Of a DNA stretch of 64,000 nt, positions 22,730 through 36,188 are shown piece after piece. A program made the position numbers and the translations under genes. The stretch is from Amylostereum areolatum (Eukaryota > Basidiomycota > Agaricomycetes > Russulales > Stereaceae). The stretch spans positions 124,001 to 188,000 of the forward strand of contig SAXG01000043.1 in NCBI GenBank assembly GCA_012932865.1. The letters run 5' to 3'. Every line of letters starts with the position of its first letter. Position 1 is the first letter of the stretch. The notes under the pieces were generated by a model. That model did no database searches, was not told the DNA's origin, and worked only from the letters and a program-made list of their open reading frames with translations.

Positions 22730-24027
22730 ATGTCTTACCGTTCTTTCGCCATCTGCGCTCTCGCCTTCTTTATCGCCCTCTCCAGCGTGATTGCCGTCCC
22801 TATGGATGTCACCAAGACCACATACGTGCGAAGGCAATCCGCCGCTAACCCCCTCACATCTCCCGTAACGGTGGACACCTCGAGCATCGTCGAGACGTGC
22901 GTCGCATTCGGTTTATACCTCTGCCTCCTGCTAATCGGCGTTATGGATCCTGCAGCTCTGCTGGCCCTGTCACGGAGACGTGCGAGATCATTATGACCCC
23001 CATAAACGGTCCCAATGGAGAGCCCCTGGTACAAATGACGAGGACATGCTCCATCTCGACCTCGTCGTCCGGCTCGAGCAGCAGCGGCTCCACGACTACG
23101 TCCTCAGACTCGTCTTCGGTGCGTTTGCTCCCCTTTTACTCGCATCGTCTTCTGAGGGAGGGTCCTTGTAGGCGACGTCTGCTGCTTCCGCATCGACCGT
23201 TGATTCTGCCTCGACGTCCGCCGTCTCTTCGTCAACCTCGACCTCGAGCTCCGCCCAGACGGCCGCCACCACGTCCGCCTCCGCTGATACTACCTCGAGC
23301 GCGACGGTGGCATCCACCACGGCTGTCGCCCAATCTCCGGTACGTTGCTATCCTTCTTGCTCGGTTGCACCCCGGCCCTATCGCCACACACGCCCTCACC
23401 CGCGTCGCCGTGATATGAGAAAGAGGTTGATGGTAGCCGCTTTCGTTCACTAGGCAAAGATAGACTTTCCTACTCGACCGCTGCGCGCTTCACCACCTTA
23501 TCCCATCATCCTTTCCGCGCCTCGTTTCTTCGTCTCCATAACCACTAACCCGATGTTCCCACGCGTAGGCCATCTCCTCCATCGCCCTCTCGAGCCTTCC
23601 CACCGCGTCCGTGTCCGCGGCCTCGTCGTCTGCAGCCGCCGCCACCGCGACGTCGGCCGCCACTGCCGCAGCGTCCTCTGCTGCTGCTTCCTCTGCTGTT
23701 GCTTCCTCTGCCGTCGATTCCTCCGCAGCCGCATCCGCCACGCAAGCCGCGAGTTCGGCCTCCGCCTCCAAAGCTGCGAGCGTCACCACCGCCGTCGCCG
23801 CCTCCGCCGCGGCAGACTCTGCGACTGCGACCGCCACCGCGCAAGCTGCGTTCCAAATCCCCGGCAAGCAGCTGCAGGTCCTGCCCATCGGTCTGGGTGT
23901 CTTCGCCGGTATCAGCGTCATCGCCCTCATCGTCGTCGGCCTTGTCACGTACGAGCGCACCAAATACCGTCGCGCGTTCAGGCAGCGCAAGCTCGCGGAG
24001 GCGGGCACCCCTTACGGCTATGGGTGA
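22730..24027 (+). CDS. Ser/Ala/Thr-rich single-pass membrane protein with signal peptide
   Basis: From ATG 22730 the protein begins with a signal peptide (SFAICALAFFIALSSVIA), then a short domain with two Cys (ETCEIIMTP, QMTRTCS). A long, low-complexity Ser/Thr/Ala region likely to be O-mannosylated follows, then one TM helix (LPIGLGVFAGISVIALIVVG) and a short basic cytosolic tail (YERTKYRRAFRQRK). Introns 22897-22955, 23119-23171 and 23340-23568 keep the frame; the last is unusually long (229 bases). The layout matches fungal wall-stress sensors such as Wsc/Mid2 in architecture only; no WSC domain is present, so sensing is a guess. It may equally be a cell-surface structural protein. Confidence 0.75.
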
Positions 24028-24841
24028 GATTCGTTGTTGTTTTTTTTTGGTTAGGATAAGATTGGCTGACGGCTTTGGTCGTTAGCACGTCTGCGTGATC
24101 AACCCCCCCCCCCCCCCGTCCCCCCATCGTATAGGTTCACGGTGCGCGCGAGCGAGCTCTGGCGCCCCCTTTCATTTTCTCGACCCCGCGGGTGCGGTGG
24201 TGCGTGGCCCCTCCAAGACGGCGCGCATTTTTTTAATCCTCTTTCTTTCTGCCCGATGCTAGAACTCGCGGATCCTGACTGCGTTCTTTTCTTTTACCGC
24301 TATTTTATCCACTTGCTCTTTCTCTTCGCCTGTTCTTTTTGGTGCCAGCGGACTTTGGGAGGGCTGGAGATGTACTTGTATACGCTACGCTGCTTTCGCG
24401 CACGCGTACCCGGTCGCCCGCGCATGCGGGCGACGAGCCTCCCGGATACCCATCGTTTCTCCTGTGTATTGTAGGTATTCTAGTTTCTATTGTACTTACG
24501 CTTGCAGTTGCGATGGTATACACATACCGAGGTTACACCCACGCAGACCTCAGAGACTGCAAAAATGTATTCTATCGGCTACCTTTGGAATAGCGGGCGG
24601 GAGAAGGTAAGGGCGGGGCCGACTGAATATAATGGCCGTGGGTATGTTGCATCCTCTTCCGAGTCTCCGACCGAGGGCGGCGACACATGATCTGTCTCCC
24701 GACCAAGATGACGCTGACAATTGACGGAGGTTTGGTTCGCCCCCTCCGCCGCCGCCGCTTTCAAATACCCTCGACGGCGGCTCGACCGATATCCCCCACT
24801 CTCTCTTGACTTTCCCCCCCCGTCAACCCTTCGAACGCAAG
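24028..24841. other. Intergenic region with a poly-C tract
   Basis: About 810 bases contain a run of 15 C at 24103-24117, T-rich stretches and no supported ORF. It includes the 3' end of the surface-protein gene and the promoter of the alcohol dehydrogenase gene. Confidence 0.5.
24103..24117. repeat. Poly-C homopolymer run
   Basis: Fifteen consecutive C residues lie in noncoding DNA, followed after GT by six more C. It is likely to be length-variable and error-prone in assemblies. Confidence 0.8.
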
Positions 24842-26426
24842 ATGTCCGTACTATCCGCGGGCAAGTTCCCTTCCACGCGCCTTCAGGGCTTCTACGGGTG
24901 GACAGACACCCTCAAGGGCGTGTACTACGGCCCCGGATCGCTCGCCACCGCCCTCCCCAAACTACGCACCGCGATCGGAGGCAAGAAAGCGCTCATCGTC
25001 ACCGGAAAGTCCCTCTACCACAAGGTCACCTCCCCCTCCCTTGCCCTCTATCCACCTAACCTCCTCGCGCGTGCGTTTTGTAATGCATAGACGGACGTGG
25101 TGAAGCGCGTGGAGACGCTGCTGAAGGCGGACGGCGCGTACGCCGGCACGTTCTTCGAGATCGGCGAGCACGCGCCCATCGCGGGCATCCGCAGCGGCAT
25201 GCGCGCCTTCCGCGACGCGGGCGCGGACCACATCGTCTCCGTCGGCGGCGGCTCGCCCATCGACGCGTCCAAGGCGATCCTGTACATGCTCCGGGAGGAG
25301 GCCGGCGGCACTGGGCGAGTTCGGGCGACAGATCGCGGTGCCGACGACGCTGAGCGCGGCGGAGTACACGGTGCGTTTTCGGCTTGCTGTGGTGCCATCC
25401 GGGAGGCTGATGGGAATATCGGGGGCGGTTTCGTGTGGGGGTGGCTTGATAGGTCGGCGCGGGGTACACGAACGACCAGGGGGTCAAGGTCGCGGTCAGC
25501 GCGCAGGAGCTGGCGCCCGCTGGGGTCATCCTCGACGCAGAGCTCACGCTCGCCACGCCCGAGAAGCTCTGGTGCGTCTCGCTCCTCTCTCCGTCTTCTG
25601 ATTGCCCAACCCATATCATTATACATCACAGGCTGTCCACCGGCATCCGCGCGCTCGACCACGCCGTCGAGAACCTCTATCGTCCGCTCGTCATCCCCCC
25701 GCTCAAGGCGATGCACTATCAAGCTCTGCGCGACCTCTTCACGTACCTCCCCAAGTCCAAGGCGGACCCGAACGACGTCGAAGTGAGGCAGAAGCTCCAG
25801 ATCGCGTCCTGGATGAGCCTGTGGCCGCTGAAGCTGGAGGCGTACAGGTCGGTGGTGGTTCCCATGCATGACCTAGGGCAGGGTACGGAGGGCTGACCGG
25901 GTTTACCCTCACAGCGCTTTGGGATTATCGCATGCGCTGGGTCACAAGCTCGGTGCGGCGTACAGCATCCCGCACGGCGTCACCTCTGTGCGTATCTTCT
26001 CACTCTCCTCCTTCCGATTGCCGTCGCTTATCGGCCTGTGCAGTGCTTGACCCTCTCCCCGACCGTACGTCTCAAAGCGAGCACCGCGTCCCAGGAGGAC
26101 AAGGAGTGGCTCGCGGACGCGCTGTTCTACCTCCGCGAGCCCTCCACGGGCTCCGTCGAGGGCGACGTGCGGAAGCTTGCGGACCTCATCGACGGGTGCG
26201 TCTTTGCTTCTCGAATCCATTCCTTCCGCGTATTCACGTCGGCATTTCCCCCCCTGGTAGGCTGGTCGTCAGCCTGGGCTTGAAGACCGATTTGGATTAC
26301 TACAAGGTTCCGCGCGCGGACGTGCCCGGGATCGCGGAGAAGGCTCTCGGAGGGAAGCCGGAGGGGTTCGAGGATGTGGTGGCGTTGTTGGAGGGTCTTT
26401 ACAAGGAGCCGAAGGCCAAGGCGTGA
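24842..26426 (+). CDS. Iron-containing alcohol dehydrogenase (copy 1)
   Basis: A member of the Fe-ADH / maleylacetate reductase superfamily, NAD(P)H-dependent. Motifs: YGPGSLATALPKL, the nucleotide-binding HIVSVGGGSPIDASKAI, VPTTLSAAEYT, the metal-ligand regions STGIRALDHAVENLY and LSHALGHKLGAAYSIPHGVTS. Seven exons from ATG 24842: introns 25025-25090, 25371-25452, 25572-25631, 25848-25914, 25988-26043 and 26196-26260. In exon 2 the frame slips by one base at about 25310 (an extra A); without it the motifs on both sides join. Substrate unknown; aliphatic or aromatic aldehydes and maleylacetate are options. A close paralog lies in inverted orientation at 29111-30558. Confidence 0.85.
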
Positions 26427-27146
26427 ACATGTCTTCCTTGGATGGATGGTATGTAACGGGTTGTAAGCTTGCGCATGTTTAAGACATGTATTTGCTTAGG
26501 ACTTGGACTGCCTACTCAATCTTGTATATATTCAACTGTCACCGACCGAATATTATCTCATACTTTCCCAGGCTGTATCATATATCGTGGAGTTTTCAAT
26601 GTATTCATCTTTACGTGTGCATTCACTGCTTTCTCTATTTCAAACGAGTCTCCCAGAGGCAGACAAGATAATTCGTCAACACTTCTCAAGTTCAGGATCC
26701 TCAGTCCAACTCACACAACTTAGCCTCCGGCTTCGGTTGGCAAGGTCACGTGGTGATTATACTAAGTAAGTATGACCCGATCAAAATATCGATTTCTTTA
26801 AAGTTGCGCCGCTCTCTCAGCCTTTCGACCACCCTCGACCACCTCTCTCCGCCTGGCGCCATCGGTGAACAGTCTCCGTCGCCAACACAAGCTCACAATC
26901 TCAGACTCAAGCTCTCAGAAAAGGAAAAGTTTTTTCAGTCTCGAGTCCGACTTTGAACACCACGCCTCGAGGAGCATCGAGGTGCGGACACTGATCAGTG
27001 GAGACGGTAGGACTACCCATACACTCTGTCTAGTGAGCAGTCATATTTTGAATTTGTTCTTGACATATGGCGCCTGATCACGATTCTCTTCTATTCACAG
27101 TATATCCGACGCATCCACATCTCCATCACATCCAGATCGTTCTTCA
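26427..27146. other. Intergenic region
   Basis: About 720 AT-richer bases lie between the alcohol dehydrogenase and F-box genes in the same orientation. No supported ORF, RNA gene or clear repeat was seen. Confidence 0.45.
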
Positions 27147-28825
27147 ATGTCTCAAACCATGGCCAACCGTCCACCCTATCGCGACATACACTCCCTTCCT
27201 GTCGAGGTGTTATCCCCAATCTTCTGCATCCTATCGCACATAGACACCGCGCTCGATCTCGCCGCAGCCATCTCGTATGTCAAAGCCCTCTGGTCAAGAT
27301 CCCTCAAGCCTCCCAAATTCATCTGGCACGGGAAGCCAATCCTATCCGTTTGTCATCTCTGGCGCAAAATCGCGCTCGGATGCCCTGACTTTTGGAAGAG
27401 GATGCCTGTATGGAGTGTCGAATGGACCGAGATGGCCATCTCTCAAACCAATGGAAAACCAATTATCATTGACATGAGTCTCCCCCTTCGTTCGATCGTG
27501 AATGCCGATGCGCTGAAACTGGCTCTCCTCCACGTCTCGCGCTCGGAAGCTTTGACTTTATACAACAGCCCGTCGCTAAATATCGTCCCCTACATCCGCG
27601 ATGCCCCTGCCCCTTCATTGCGATCATTCCACTTCCAGAGTGAAAACATTGCAGTCCCCGCTGAAGAGGTTGAAGTCCAACTATTCCAAGGCGAAGCTTT
27701 GCCACTCCTGCGGAAAGTCCACGTGGAATCCCTTCGCCTGACCAGCGCGTCTCAACTCCTTCACTGTCCAGCTTTTGTATCTCCACCTGCAAGATTGTCA
27801 CGGACCTGTGTGGTCAGTCACTGTCGGATATGCATGACACCCTCTCTCGGATGCCCGCTCTCCAATATCTGTCCCTCCAAAACACTCTACCTTCTACCCC
27901 GCTATTCCCTCGTGTCCGATGGGACAGACCTGCAAAAATCACGATGGAGTCCTTGTCCAACCTACACATGGAGGGCGCGTGCCTGCAAGTTGCGGCAGTA
28001 CTGCAGTCAATGGTTTTTCCACAACACTGCAAAATCAGGCTTGACGTTACAGTCCGAGAGCACGACCTCCCCGAGTGCGTTGCCATTCTCAAAGCAGAAC
28101 TCGCCGACCATTTTTCGCGCGAACCATCTGGTGATGAATTCACCTCACTCTCAATCCGCGACCTTCCGGGCGCTTCGCCGCCAGGCCCGCTCCTTAGCTT
28201 CATCGCCGGTAGAACCCGAGGGGCGGCGGGTCCTGGCTATGATCACCTTACCTTGCATATCCAATGGGACGTCCCTCTTGAGAGGCGCATCGCATGCCTA
28301 ACCGCGTCCGGGTGCCCGGTCCCACTCATCGAGAAGGTTACCATGCTAGCTCTCCCTCCCCATGTTTTGTGCTGGCGCCGCACACTCCCAAACCTGTTCG
28401 CCGAGGCGAAACATATTCAAACGTTGATGGTACTCTCTCCGAGTCCGCATAGCCGCAGAGATGGCCGTACGGATACCCAATCACTCCCAGTACGACTGCC
28501 TTCGGATGCATGGCCGCCCGATGCAGAGTCTGGCACTCCTGGGTTCATGTTCCCCCGGTGCGAGACTATTGTGATCAAATCTTTAGATTTTGGGGAAAGC
28601 TTGCATCCCCGGGGCACCTCAATGGCCGAAGTGTTGCTTAACGATATAGCGGATGAAGACACCCTTCGCCGTTGCATGGTGTTCCTCGATCCGTGCGATG
28701 TCGCCGAAGGATTGGCGGAGACGTTCAGAAATACGTTTAGTCCGGATATGTTCGTCTGGGATGGTCAACTGGATGGCTATACGGTGCACAACCGTGACCA
28801 TGCCCAGCTCTTCCAGGTGTCATAG
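27147..28825 (+). CDS. F-box protein (family copy 2)
   Basis: From ATG 27147 the protein has an N-terminal F-box (DIHSLPVEVLSPIFCILS, VCHLWRKIALGCPDFW), then leucine-rich segments (MPALQYLSLQNTL, LSNLHMEGACL) and the family block HPRGTSMAEVLLNDIADE near the C-terminus. It is a paralog of the F-box genes at 20064 and 42727. The frame is broken once around 27770-27780 by what looks like one missing base; both sides read as one protein. It is the only gene between the two inverted alcohol dehydrogenase paralogs. Confidence 0.75.
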
Positions 28826-29110
28826 AGGATTCGCATTTTTCGGGTTTGCCGTGGTCTCGGGACTGTATCCCCAAGTTTATGAACAACGTCATGCTGTAGC
28901 AGTTTGTATGGTACGAACGCCGTGTGTCCTGATGCATTTGACCGGCTCCCCCAGCCACTCCTTTGCCGGCTAAGGTCAATCCTGGAACAACCTATGTTAC
29001 TTAACTGTCGTTCCGATACGCTCGCGAAGAATACAACGATACACTGTGTAAAAGACTCTTGCGTCTATACGTTCGGTTCGCATTGCACTGTTTGGGTGTA
29101 TACAGTATTA
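28826..29110. other. Short gap between convergent genes
   Basis: This interval holds the 3' flanks of the F-box gene and the second alcohol dehydrogenase. Nothing else was recognised. Confidence 0.4.
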
Positions 29111-30558
29111 CTATGCGTCCGAATCCGGCGCTTTATATATGCTTTCCAGCAACCCAACGACCTTGTCAATGTCGTCTAGCTGGGCTCCCAGTGCGCGTTC
29201 CGCGATCCCAGCAAGGTCCTCACGGGGAACGTTGTACTGCTCGAGATTGCTCTTCAGACCAAGGTTGGTTACAAGCCTAGATGGACCATAAATACTCTTC
29301 TACACGGTAGGGAAAAGCGTTACACTACGTACTCGTCAATAAGTTCTGACAACTTGAGGACGTCGCCTTCCACGGAGCCCGTGGAAGGCTCGCGGAGATA
29401 AAATAGAGAGTCCTGCGAGGGATTGCTTGTCCTCCGGAGCCGCGATGCTTGCTTTGAGACGCACAGTTGGAGCAAGAGTCAAGCACTGAACAAGGATGAG
29501 ATACCATCGAAACGGCAACGAGGGATAGCATACGGATGTGATCCCGTGGGGAATACCATACGTTGCACCGAGCTTGTGTCCAAGGGAATGGGATAGGCCC
29601 AGCGCACTGAATGTCTCCGCCTTCTTCGGCCAGAGACTCATCCACGCCGCGAGCTGGAGTTTCTGGCGCGCTTCGATATCGTTAGGGTCCGCCTTTGAGC
29701 GCGGCAGGTATGTGAACAGGTCAGAGATCGCTTGATAGTATGTTGGTTTGAGCGGAGGGATGACGAGTGGATGGTAAAGGTTTTCCACGGCGTGGTCAAG
29801 GGCGCGGAGGCCTGTTGACAGCCTGGGGTTGGGAGTGAGCGGAAGTCAACATCGGAGGTCCATAAACGTACCAGAGGCGTTCTGGGGTGGAAAGCGTCAG
29901 CTCCGCGTCGAGTATGATGCCTGCTGGCATCAGTTGTTGCCCCATGACCGCGACTTTCTGGCCTCGTTCGTCCGTATACCCCGCAGCAAACTAAACCAAA
30001 GCGCATTGGTAAGCCTTATTACCATCATTCTAGCGACGAGAACACGTACTGTGTACTCTGCCGCACTAAGCGTGGTAGGGAATCGCAATCTGCTTTCCGA
30101 ACTCCCCTCCGTCAGAGTCATGCAGTATTTTGAGGATAGCTTTGGAGGCGTCGATGGGGGAGCCGCCGCCGACGGATATGATGTGGTCTGCACCGACCTC
30201 GCGGAAGACTTCTACGCCCTTGCGTATGCCAGCGATGGGTGAATGTTCCCCGATCTCGTAAAATGTGCCAGCGTGTGCATTGTCCGCTTTCAGCAAGTCC
30301 TCAACCTTCTTTACAATATCTGTCTGTTGGTATTGTTAGTAAGTCAGAAGGCGAAAGCAAGTGGTAGAAGAGCACCTTGTGGTAAAGGCTCTTTCCCGTA
30401 ACGATCAGGGCCTTATTGCCTCCGATTTCGGTGCGTAGTTTGGGTAGAGCCGTGCTGAGGGATCCGGGGCCATAGTATATGCCCTTCAGGGTGTCAGTCC
30501 AGGCATAATACCCGTGAAGCTGCTTGGAGGCGTTCGTGCGTGTCGGTTGGGCAGACAT
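29111..30558 (-). CDS. Iron-containing alcohol dehydrogenase (copy 2)
   Basis: A paralog of the gene at 24842 with the same motifs in order: YGPGSLSTALPKL, HIISVGGGSPIDASKAI, IPTTLSAAEYT, LSTGLRALDHAVENLY and LSHSLGHKLGATYGIPHGITS. ATG is at 30556-30558; MSAQPTRTNASK begins the protein. The final exon encodes LVTNLGLKSNLEQYNVPRED and ends at TAG 29111. Introns occupy equivalent positions to copy 1, so the pair arose by duplication of an intron-containing gene. A one-base shift (extra base) is needed near 29412. Role as for copy 1: NAD(P)H-dependent reduction or oxidation of an unknown alcohol or aldehyde. Confidence 0.83.
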
Positions 30559-31028
30559 GATCGTGGGCAATTGCTAGAGCGACGGGAAGAGCCCTAAGTA
30601 CCAGGATGTGAATGTTAGATATAGAAACAACTGGTGTGTAAGCTCCGTGGCTGACTCGCACCATGACGGAGGGGATTGCGCAAGTGGGTCAAGAAGTCCT
30701 TCCCAGCCAACTACCGCCGAGCCATATGACCCATTCAAACAAGGGCGTTGCATCCTGAAATATTGCGTTGCTTTAGCGGGGAGTCCAGCAGAGTCGGGAG
30801 CCAGAGCAAGCAAAATGCATGGATTGGGAGAGTCTATGGTGGTAGGAGGCAAGAAAGGGATATGTAATTTATTTTTGAGATATGCGCCTGTAAGCTGTAA
30901 GTCCGGACACGCTTCCTCTGTTCCGACCGCGTCCACTTTTCACTTTCATTGGACCTCCCTCCCTCGAATCTCATACTTAGACCGACTTGGACATCTACGC
31001 CCATGCGATAGCATTGCGACTATTCAAC
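30559..31028. other. Divergent promoter region
   Basis: About 470 bases lie between the divergent alcohol dehydrogenase and P5B ATPase start codons. They should carry both promoters; no TATA motif stands out and no ORF is supported. Confidence 0.45.
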
Positions 31029-34000
31029 ATGCCTACTTCACATGCCATAGCCGGCCCTTCGACCTACGACTACACCGAAGGTGCTTCAGCTATCGACATA
31101 TCCGACGCGGTGTCCAACAGTCGTCGCGCTCGCCGGGATTCGCAGCATAGCCTAGCTTATGATGACGGCGTCGGCTCTATGTTTGACGGTCCAGGACACA
31201 CCGCCATACCAAGCAGCGTCTCCCGCATGAGCCACCCCCGCTCTCTTAGCCGTCACAAGAGCGATGGTAGCCAACAGCCACCAGGACGGCGCAGACGGCG
31301 TAGCGATGCCAGTTATGCAACCGAGGGCGACGCAACAGGCGATAACGAGGAGGATATCGCTGGAGAAACGTCCCCGCTCAGAGGCAGAAGATCCTCGCCT
31401 GCTCGAACGAGCGTCTTCAGAGGTTTCGCGCATCTATTCGGACATGCAGGAGGGGAAACACCTAGCCGGCGCCGGCCGTCGTTTTCTCAACGCTCTTCAG
31501 CCTCTTCACGACGTTGGGGAAGGCGCTCTGACGCAGGTTCGGAAGTGGTGGAAAGCGAAGACGAAGATGGCGACGACCGGTGGGGATATTCGTCGGGAGA
31601 GGAGGATGAAGCGTCGGAGGACGAAGACATCGTTCGCAGCCCCTCGCCAATAGCAAGCGAATATGGGTCCTATCCTCCATCCATCAGCAACTCCGTGTCC
31701 CTTCCACTGCTGTCGAATGACCAGTTCTTCGGCGACGATACTCGCATTGAGGTCGACCTCGAACCATTAGAAGGCCCTCCGCCCGAAGGCCCTCCAAGCC
31801 GGCAAATCCTCCATCTGTCCGACGAAGATATGGTGGTGCGTTTTGTGGGCCACGAAGTCGTTATGTGGCGGCAGTGGATATGGCGGCTAGCATGCGTGCT
31901 CAGCGCAGGCATCCTAGGTCTTTTGGGCCATTGGTTCCCCAGGCTGTGGCTCCGGTGGGTGACAAAAGAGTATGCGTTTTCACAGCTGGAAAACGGATTT
32001 GTGGTCGTCGAGGTGCGGATCTTTCGCTTGCATTCGTGTCGAGTCGGCTGAAGACGTACAAGACCGCCCTTAGAGACATGGCACTTTTTCCTGTCCAAAA
32101 ACTACATTATCCATACCACTCATCCACGGTATTCTCTGGACCCCTCATCGACGCGAAAGCAAAAACGAACGGAAACGGAAACGGCATACACGACGACGGT
32201 CAAGTTTTGAATACGTTGCTTGTGGTCGACTACCGTTATGCGCGTTTCGCCCTTGACCCGAGGTCGGGGCTTTTCCAGTTGGTCAAGTGCGTGGTCTCAC
32301 TAGAAATCAATCTACTTGGGTGCTAACAATGCTCATAGGGATTGGCGAGACCCCCTGTGGACTGGTGTTCAATCTGTCCGGGACGGCCTCCAGGAATCCG
32401 TCCGTCAGCAGAGGCAGACGCTTTTTGGACTCAATGTTATCGATATAGAGGGGAAATCGACCTTGTCCTTGATGGTTGATGAAGTGCGTTTATGTTCGCG
32501 CCATCCCCAAGCCGCTCTGACCATCTCCCCAGGTTATTCACCCCTTTTATGTTTTTCAAATTGCAAGCATCGTCCTTTGGTGTCTGGACAACTATTATTA
32601 TTACGCCTTCTGCATTGCCCTGATGTCGATAATAAGCATTGCTACAACGCTAATAGAGACAAAGAAGGTAAGCGTGTTCTCCCACTGTCTGCCATGCTTA
32701 CTGACTACTACGATCAGACCATCAAACGTATGCGAGAAATGTCACGATTCTCGTGCCCTGTTAGCGTTTTTGTGGATGGTCTTTGTACGTAGCGCTTGGT
32801 CTCGGTTTCGTCTTCGACTCACGTCTCGTTAGGGCTCGAGCGCGACTCCGCGGACCTGGTTCCAGGCGACGTAGTGAATCTCACGGATCCTCCTTTGGTT
32901 CTGCTCCCTGCGGATATGTTTCTCCTGTCTGGTGATGCGATTGTCAACGAGTCCATGTTGACTGGCGAATCCGTTCCGGTCAGCAAGATCCCGGTGCACG
33001 ATGAAGAGCTTGCACGCTGGCGAGAGACCCGAGACGTAGGAGGAGATCTCTCGAAGGGCTTTCTATACTCTGGCACGAAGGTGGTCCGGATCCGGAAAGC
33101 GGTCGGCGCGTCCGACAACATGGGTGAACGCCCAGCACTTGGGCTGGTGGTTCGGGCTGGTATGTGGCGTCCTGTCCTCCTGGAGGTTGGGCTTCCACTG
33201 ATCATGCTATAGGCTTCAATACAACCAAGGGAGCTCTTGTTCGCTCGATGCTGTTCCCCAAGCCCATGGGCTTCAAATTCTACCGCGACTCGATTCGCTT
33301 TATCATGGTCCTCTCTGGCATTGCAGGGCTCGGTTTCTGTGCAAGTGCCGTACAATTTGTTCATCTAGGTGTTCCTTGGCATACAATTCTCATCCGAGCC
33401 CTGGATCTCATCACGATCGTCGTCCCTCCTGCGCTTCCTGCCACCCTATCCATTGGAACCAGCTTTGCGCTCAACCGCCTACGGAAGGCTGGCATCTTCT
33501 GCATCGCGCCTACACGCATCAACGTTGCAGGCAAAATCAACGTGTGTTGCTTTGATAAGACGGGCACCCTCACGGAAGACGGTCTGGACATCCTTGGCGT
33601 ACGTGGGCTCGACAGGAGCGGTCGTCGGTTCGGCGAGCTCATCGAGGATGTGCATGACGTTCTTATGGGCCGGGACAGAGCAACGTTCCTCCACGCGCTG
33701 GCCACTTGCCACCAATTGAAGGTCGTGGACGGGGACATCATTGGAGATCCATTGGACGTGAAGATGTTCGGGTTCACGCGGTGGACGATAGAGGAGGGCA
33801 GCGTCGCGGGAACCGGGAAGATCAAGGGCCGAACCGCGGGCGCGGATACACGTCCTGCGGCGCTGGTGCAGACGATCGTGCGACCTCCAGGGAGTGCACA
33901 GTTCCGCCTGGAAGATGCTCTGAAAGGTAGTGCCAAAGTACGAAAATATTTATTTGTGCATTTTGAAAGTGGTCTCTAATCGATCTCTTGGTAGCACGCA

Positions 34001-36188
34001 CACTTCCTGGAGTTCGGTGTAATCCGGACATTTGAATTTGTGTCACAGCTACGACGGATGAGTGTCGTGGTGAAACGACTGAAAAGCACGAGCATGGAGG
34101 TCTATGTCAAGGGTGCTCCGGAAGTCATGACGGATATCTGTGACAGGGATTCGTGTAAGTCCTCTCGGTCCATTCGCTCTAGGTCCTCTGCTCACCCAAG
34201 GTGCTGTGCAATGCAGTTCCCGATGACTATGATGACTTGCTTTCATATTACACCAAGCGCGGTTATCGTGTCATTGCAATCGCAGGCAAAAGCATAGAAG
34301 GCATCACCTGGTTGAAAGCTCAACGTATGAAGCGGTAAGACTCTTAGCGTTGCCTATCTCTTCTTCACTCAGTATGATCCCAGGGAACAAGCCGAGTCTG
34401 GCCTGCGTTTCCTTGGACTGATTATCTTTGAGAACAAGCTGAAGCCCGGGACTGCCCCCGCAATTCAAGCTCTTCGGGCGGCGCACCTTGTTTGTAGGAT
34501 GATAACGGGCGACAACCCTCTTACCGCGGTCAGCGTTGCGCGAGAGTGCAATATGATCACACATACAGCTCCTGTGTTTGCGCCTTCATTCATCCAAGGT
34601 CTAGTCCCCGTCGATCTTGCTTCTGGAGCTTGCCGCTGAGTCTGAGCTTCATAGGAAATGCGACGACGCCTAGGTCAAAGCTACGATGGGCATGCATGGA
34701 TGATCCCCAATGGGAGCTTGACGATTACAGTCTCAAGCCAATGACCCCTCCTGCCCACCACTCTCTCGAGGCCGATATCATGGATTTCCAGGATTACGCT
34801 ATCGTCATCACCGGCGATGTCTTCCGATGGATGGTCAATAACGCGCCATTGGAGACGCTCCAGCGGGCAAGCCGCTTTTCCTAATATGCTTGCGGTCTCT
34901 CTTTCTCACGTCCCCTGCTAGATGTTTTCAAAAACACAGATCTTCTCTCGCATGTCTCCGGACGAGAAGAATGAGGTTGTTGAGCGATTGCAGGCGCTGG
35001 GGTACACTGTCCTTATGTGCGGAGATGGCGCAAACGATTGTGCGGCCCTCAAGGCGGCAGACGTTGGCCTATCCTTGTCCGAAGCTGAGGCGTCGGTCGC
35101 AGCGCCTTTCACCAGCCGGACACCCGATATTGGATGTGTATTGGAAGTTATCAGAGAAGGAAGAGCAGCACTAGTGACCAGCTTTAGCTGCTTCAAGTAT
35201 ATGTGCGTCCAATGGTTGGCTCACCCTAGTCACTGTTCAAGCTGACCTGTGTGGTAGGGCGTTGTACTCTTTGATCCAGTTTACCACCATTACACTCCTG
35301 TACTCCTTCGCCTCTTCCCTTGGCGACTTCCAGGTGGGCTTATCGTTTTCATAGCTCTAATTCATATTAATGTTGTCATTGTTTAGTTCCTGTACATCGA
35401 CCTCTTCATCATCATCCCGGTTGCGGTAACGAGTGAGTCCCTTCTCCTGTCACCAACTACATGAACTCATGATAGGATCCAGTGGGTCGAACTCTACCCT
35501 TCCCTCGTATCCACCCAAAACGGCCGACGGCAAGCCTGGTGTCCAAGGGCGTCCTCACAAGTTTGTTCGGCCAAATCATACTGACCAGTGCTGTCCAATT
35601 CTGGGCGTTCTTGTGGATCCGTCGTCAACCATGGTAGGCGTGCTCCTCCCCTTATATGTGCCTCGCTGTTGCTTATGTACATTTTGCTAGGTACACGCCT
35701 ATTGTTTCATCGCCCAGGGAAGGAGACGGCGACCAGCTGAACGCGCGGAATTACGAGAACTCGGGTCTGTTTCTGGTCTCTTGCTTCCAATACATCCTCG
35801 TCGCCGCCGTGTTCAGCATTGGCCCTCCGTACAGAAAGCCCATGTGGACCAACGGTGCGTTCACTATTTTCGCTCTTTCGATTGCTACTCTTAACTGGCG
35901 GTCCATATAATAGGCTGGCTCATATTCTCCCTCGTCCTCCTGACGCTTTTCAACGCTGTCGTGCTCCTTGCACCTCCTCAAATACTGGCGGATGTGCTGG
36001 AGCTTATGCCTCTGCCCTCGTCGGCACGGACGACCTTGCTGACTTGTGTAGTGGTGAATGTGGTCGCGTCGTTGGCCTTCGAACGTTGGGTGGTCCCCCT
36101 CATCTCGCAAGTGGTTGGCGATGCCTTGAATACTCAGAAGACGCGCGTGAAAGATGGAAAGGGATACAAAGCTATCGAGACGAGGTGA
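31029..36188 (+). CDS. P5B-type ATPase (Ypk9/ATP13A2-like polyamine transporter)
   Basis: A large P-type ATPase. The first exon encodes about 230 residues of charged, Ser-rich tail before the first TM region. Hallmarks: LTGESVP in the actuator domain, the P5B TM4 signature PPALPATLS, phosphorylation motif [34 protein letters not shown] and [17 protein letters not shown], then a C-terminal bundle of TM helices. At least fourteen introns; the stop is at 36188. P5B pumps sit in vacuole or lysosome membranes and export polyamines to the cytosol; Ypk9 protects yeast from metals. PPALP separates it from P5A (Spf1). I saw no certain frame break, but not every junction was checked. Confidence 0.88.
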
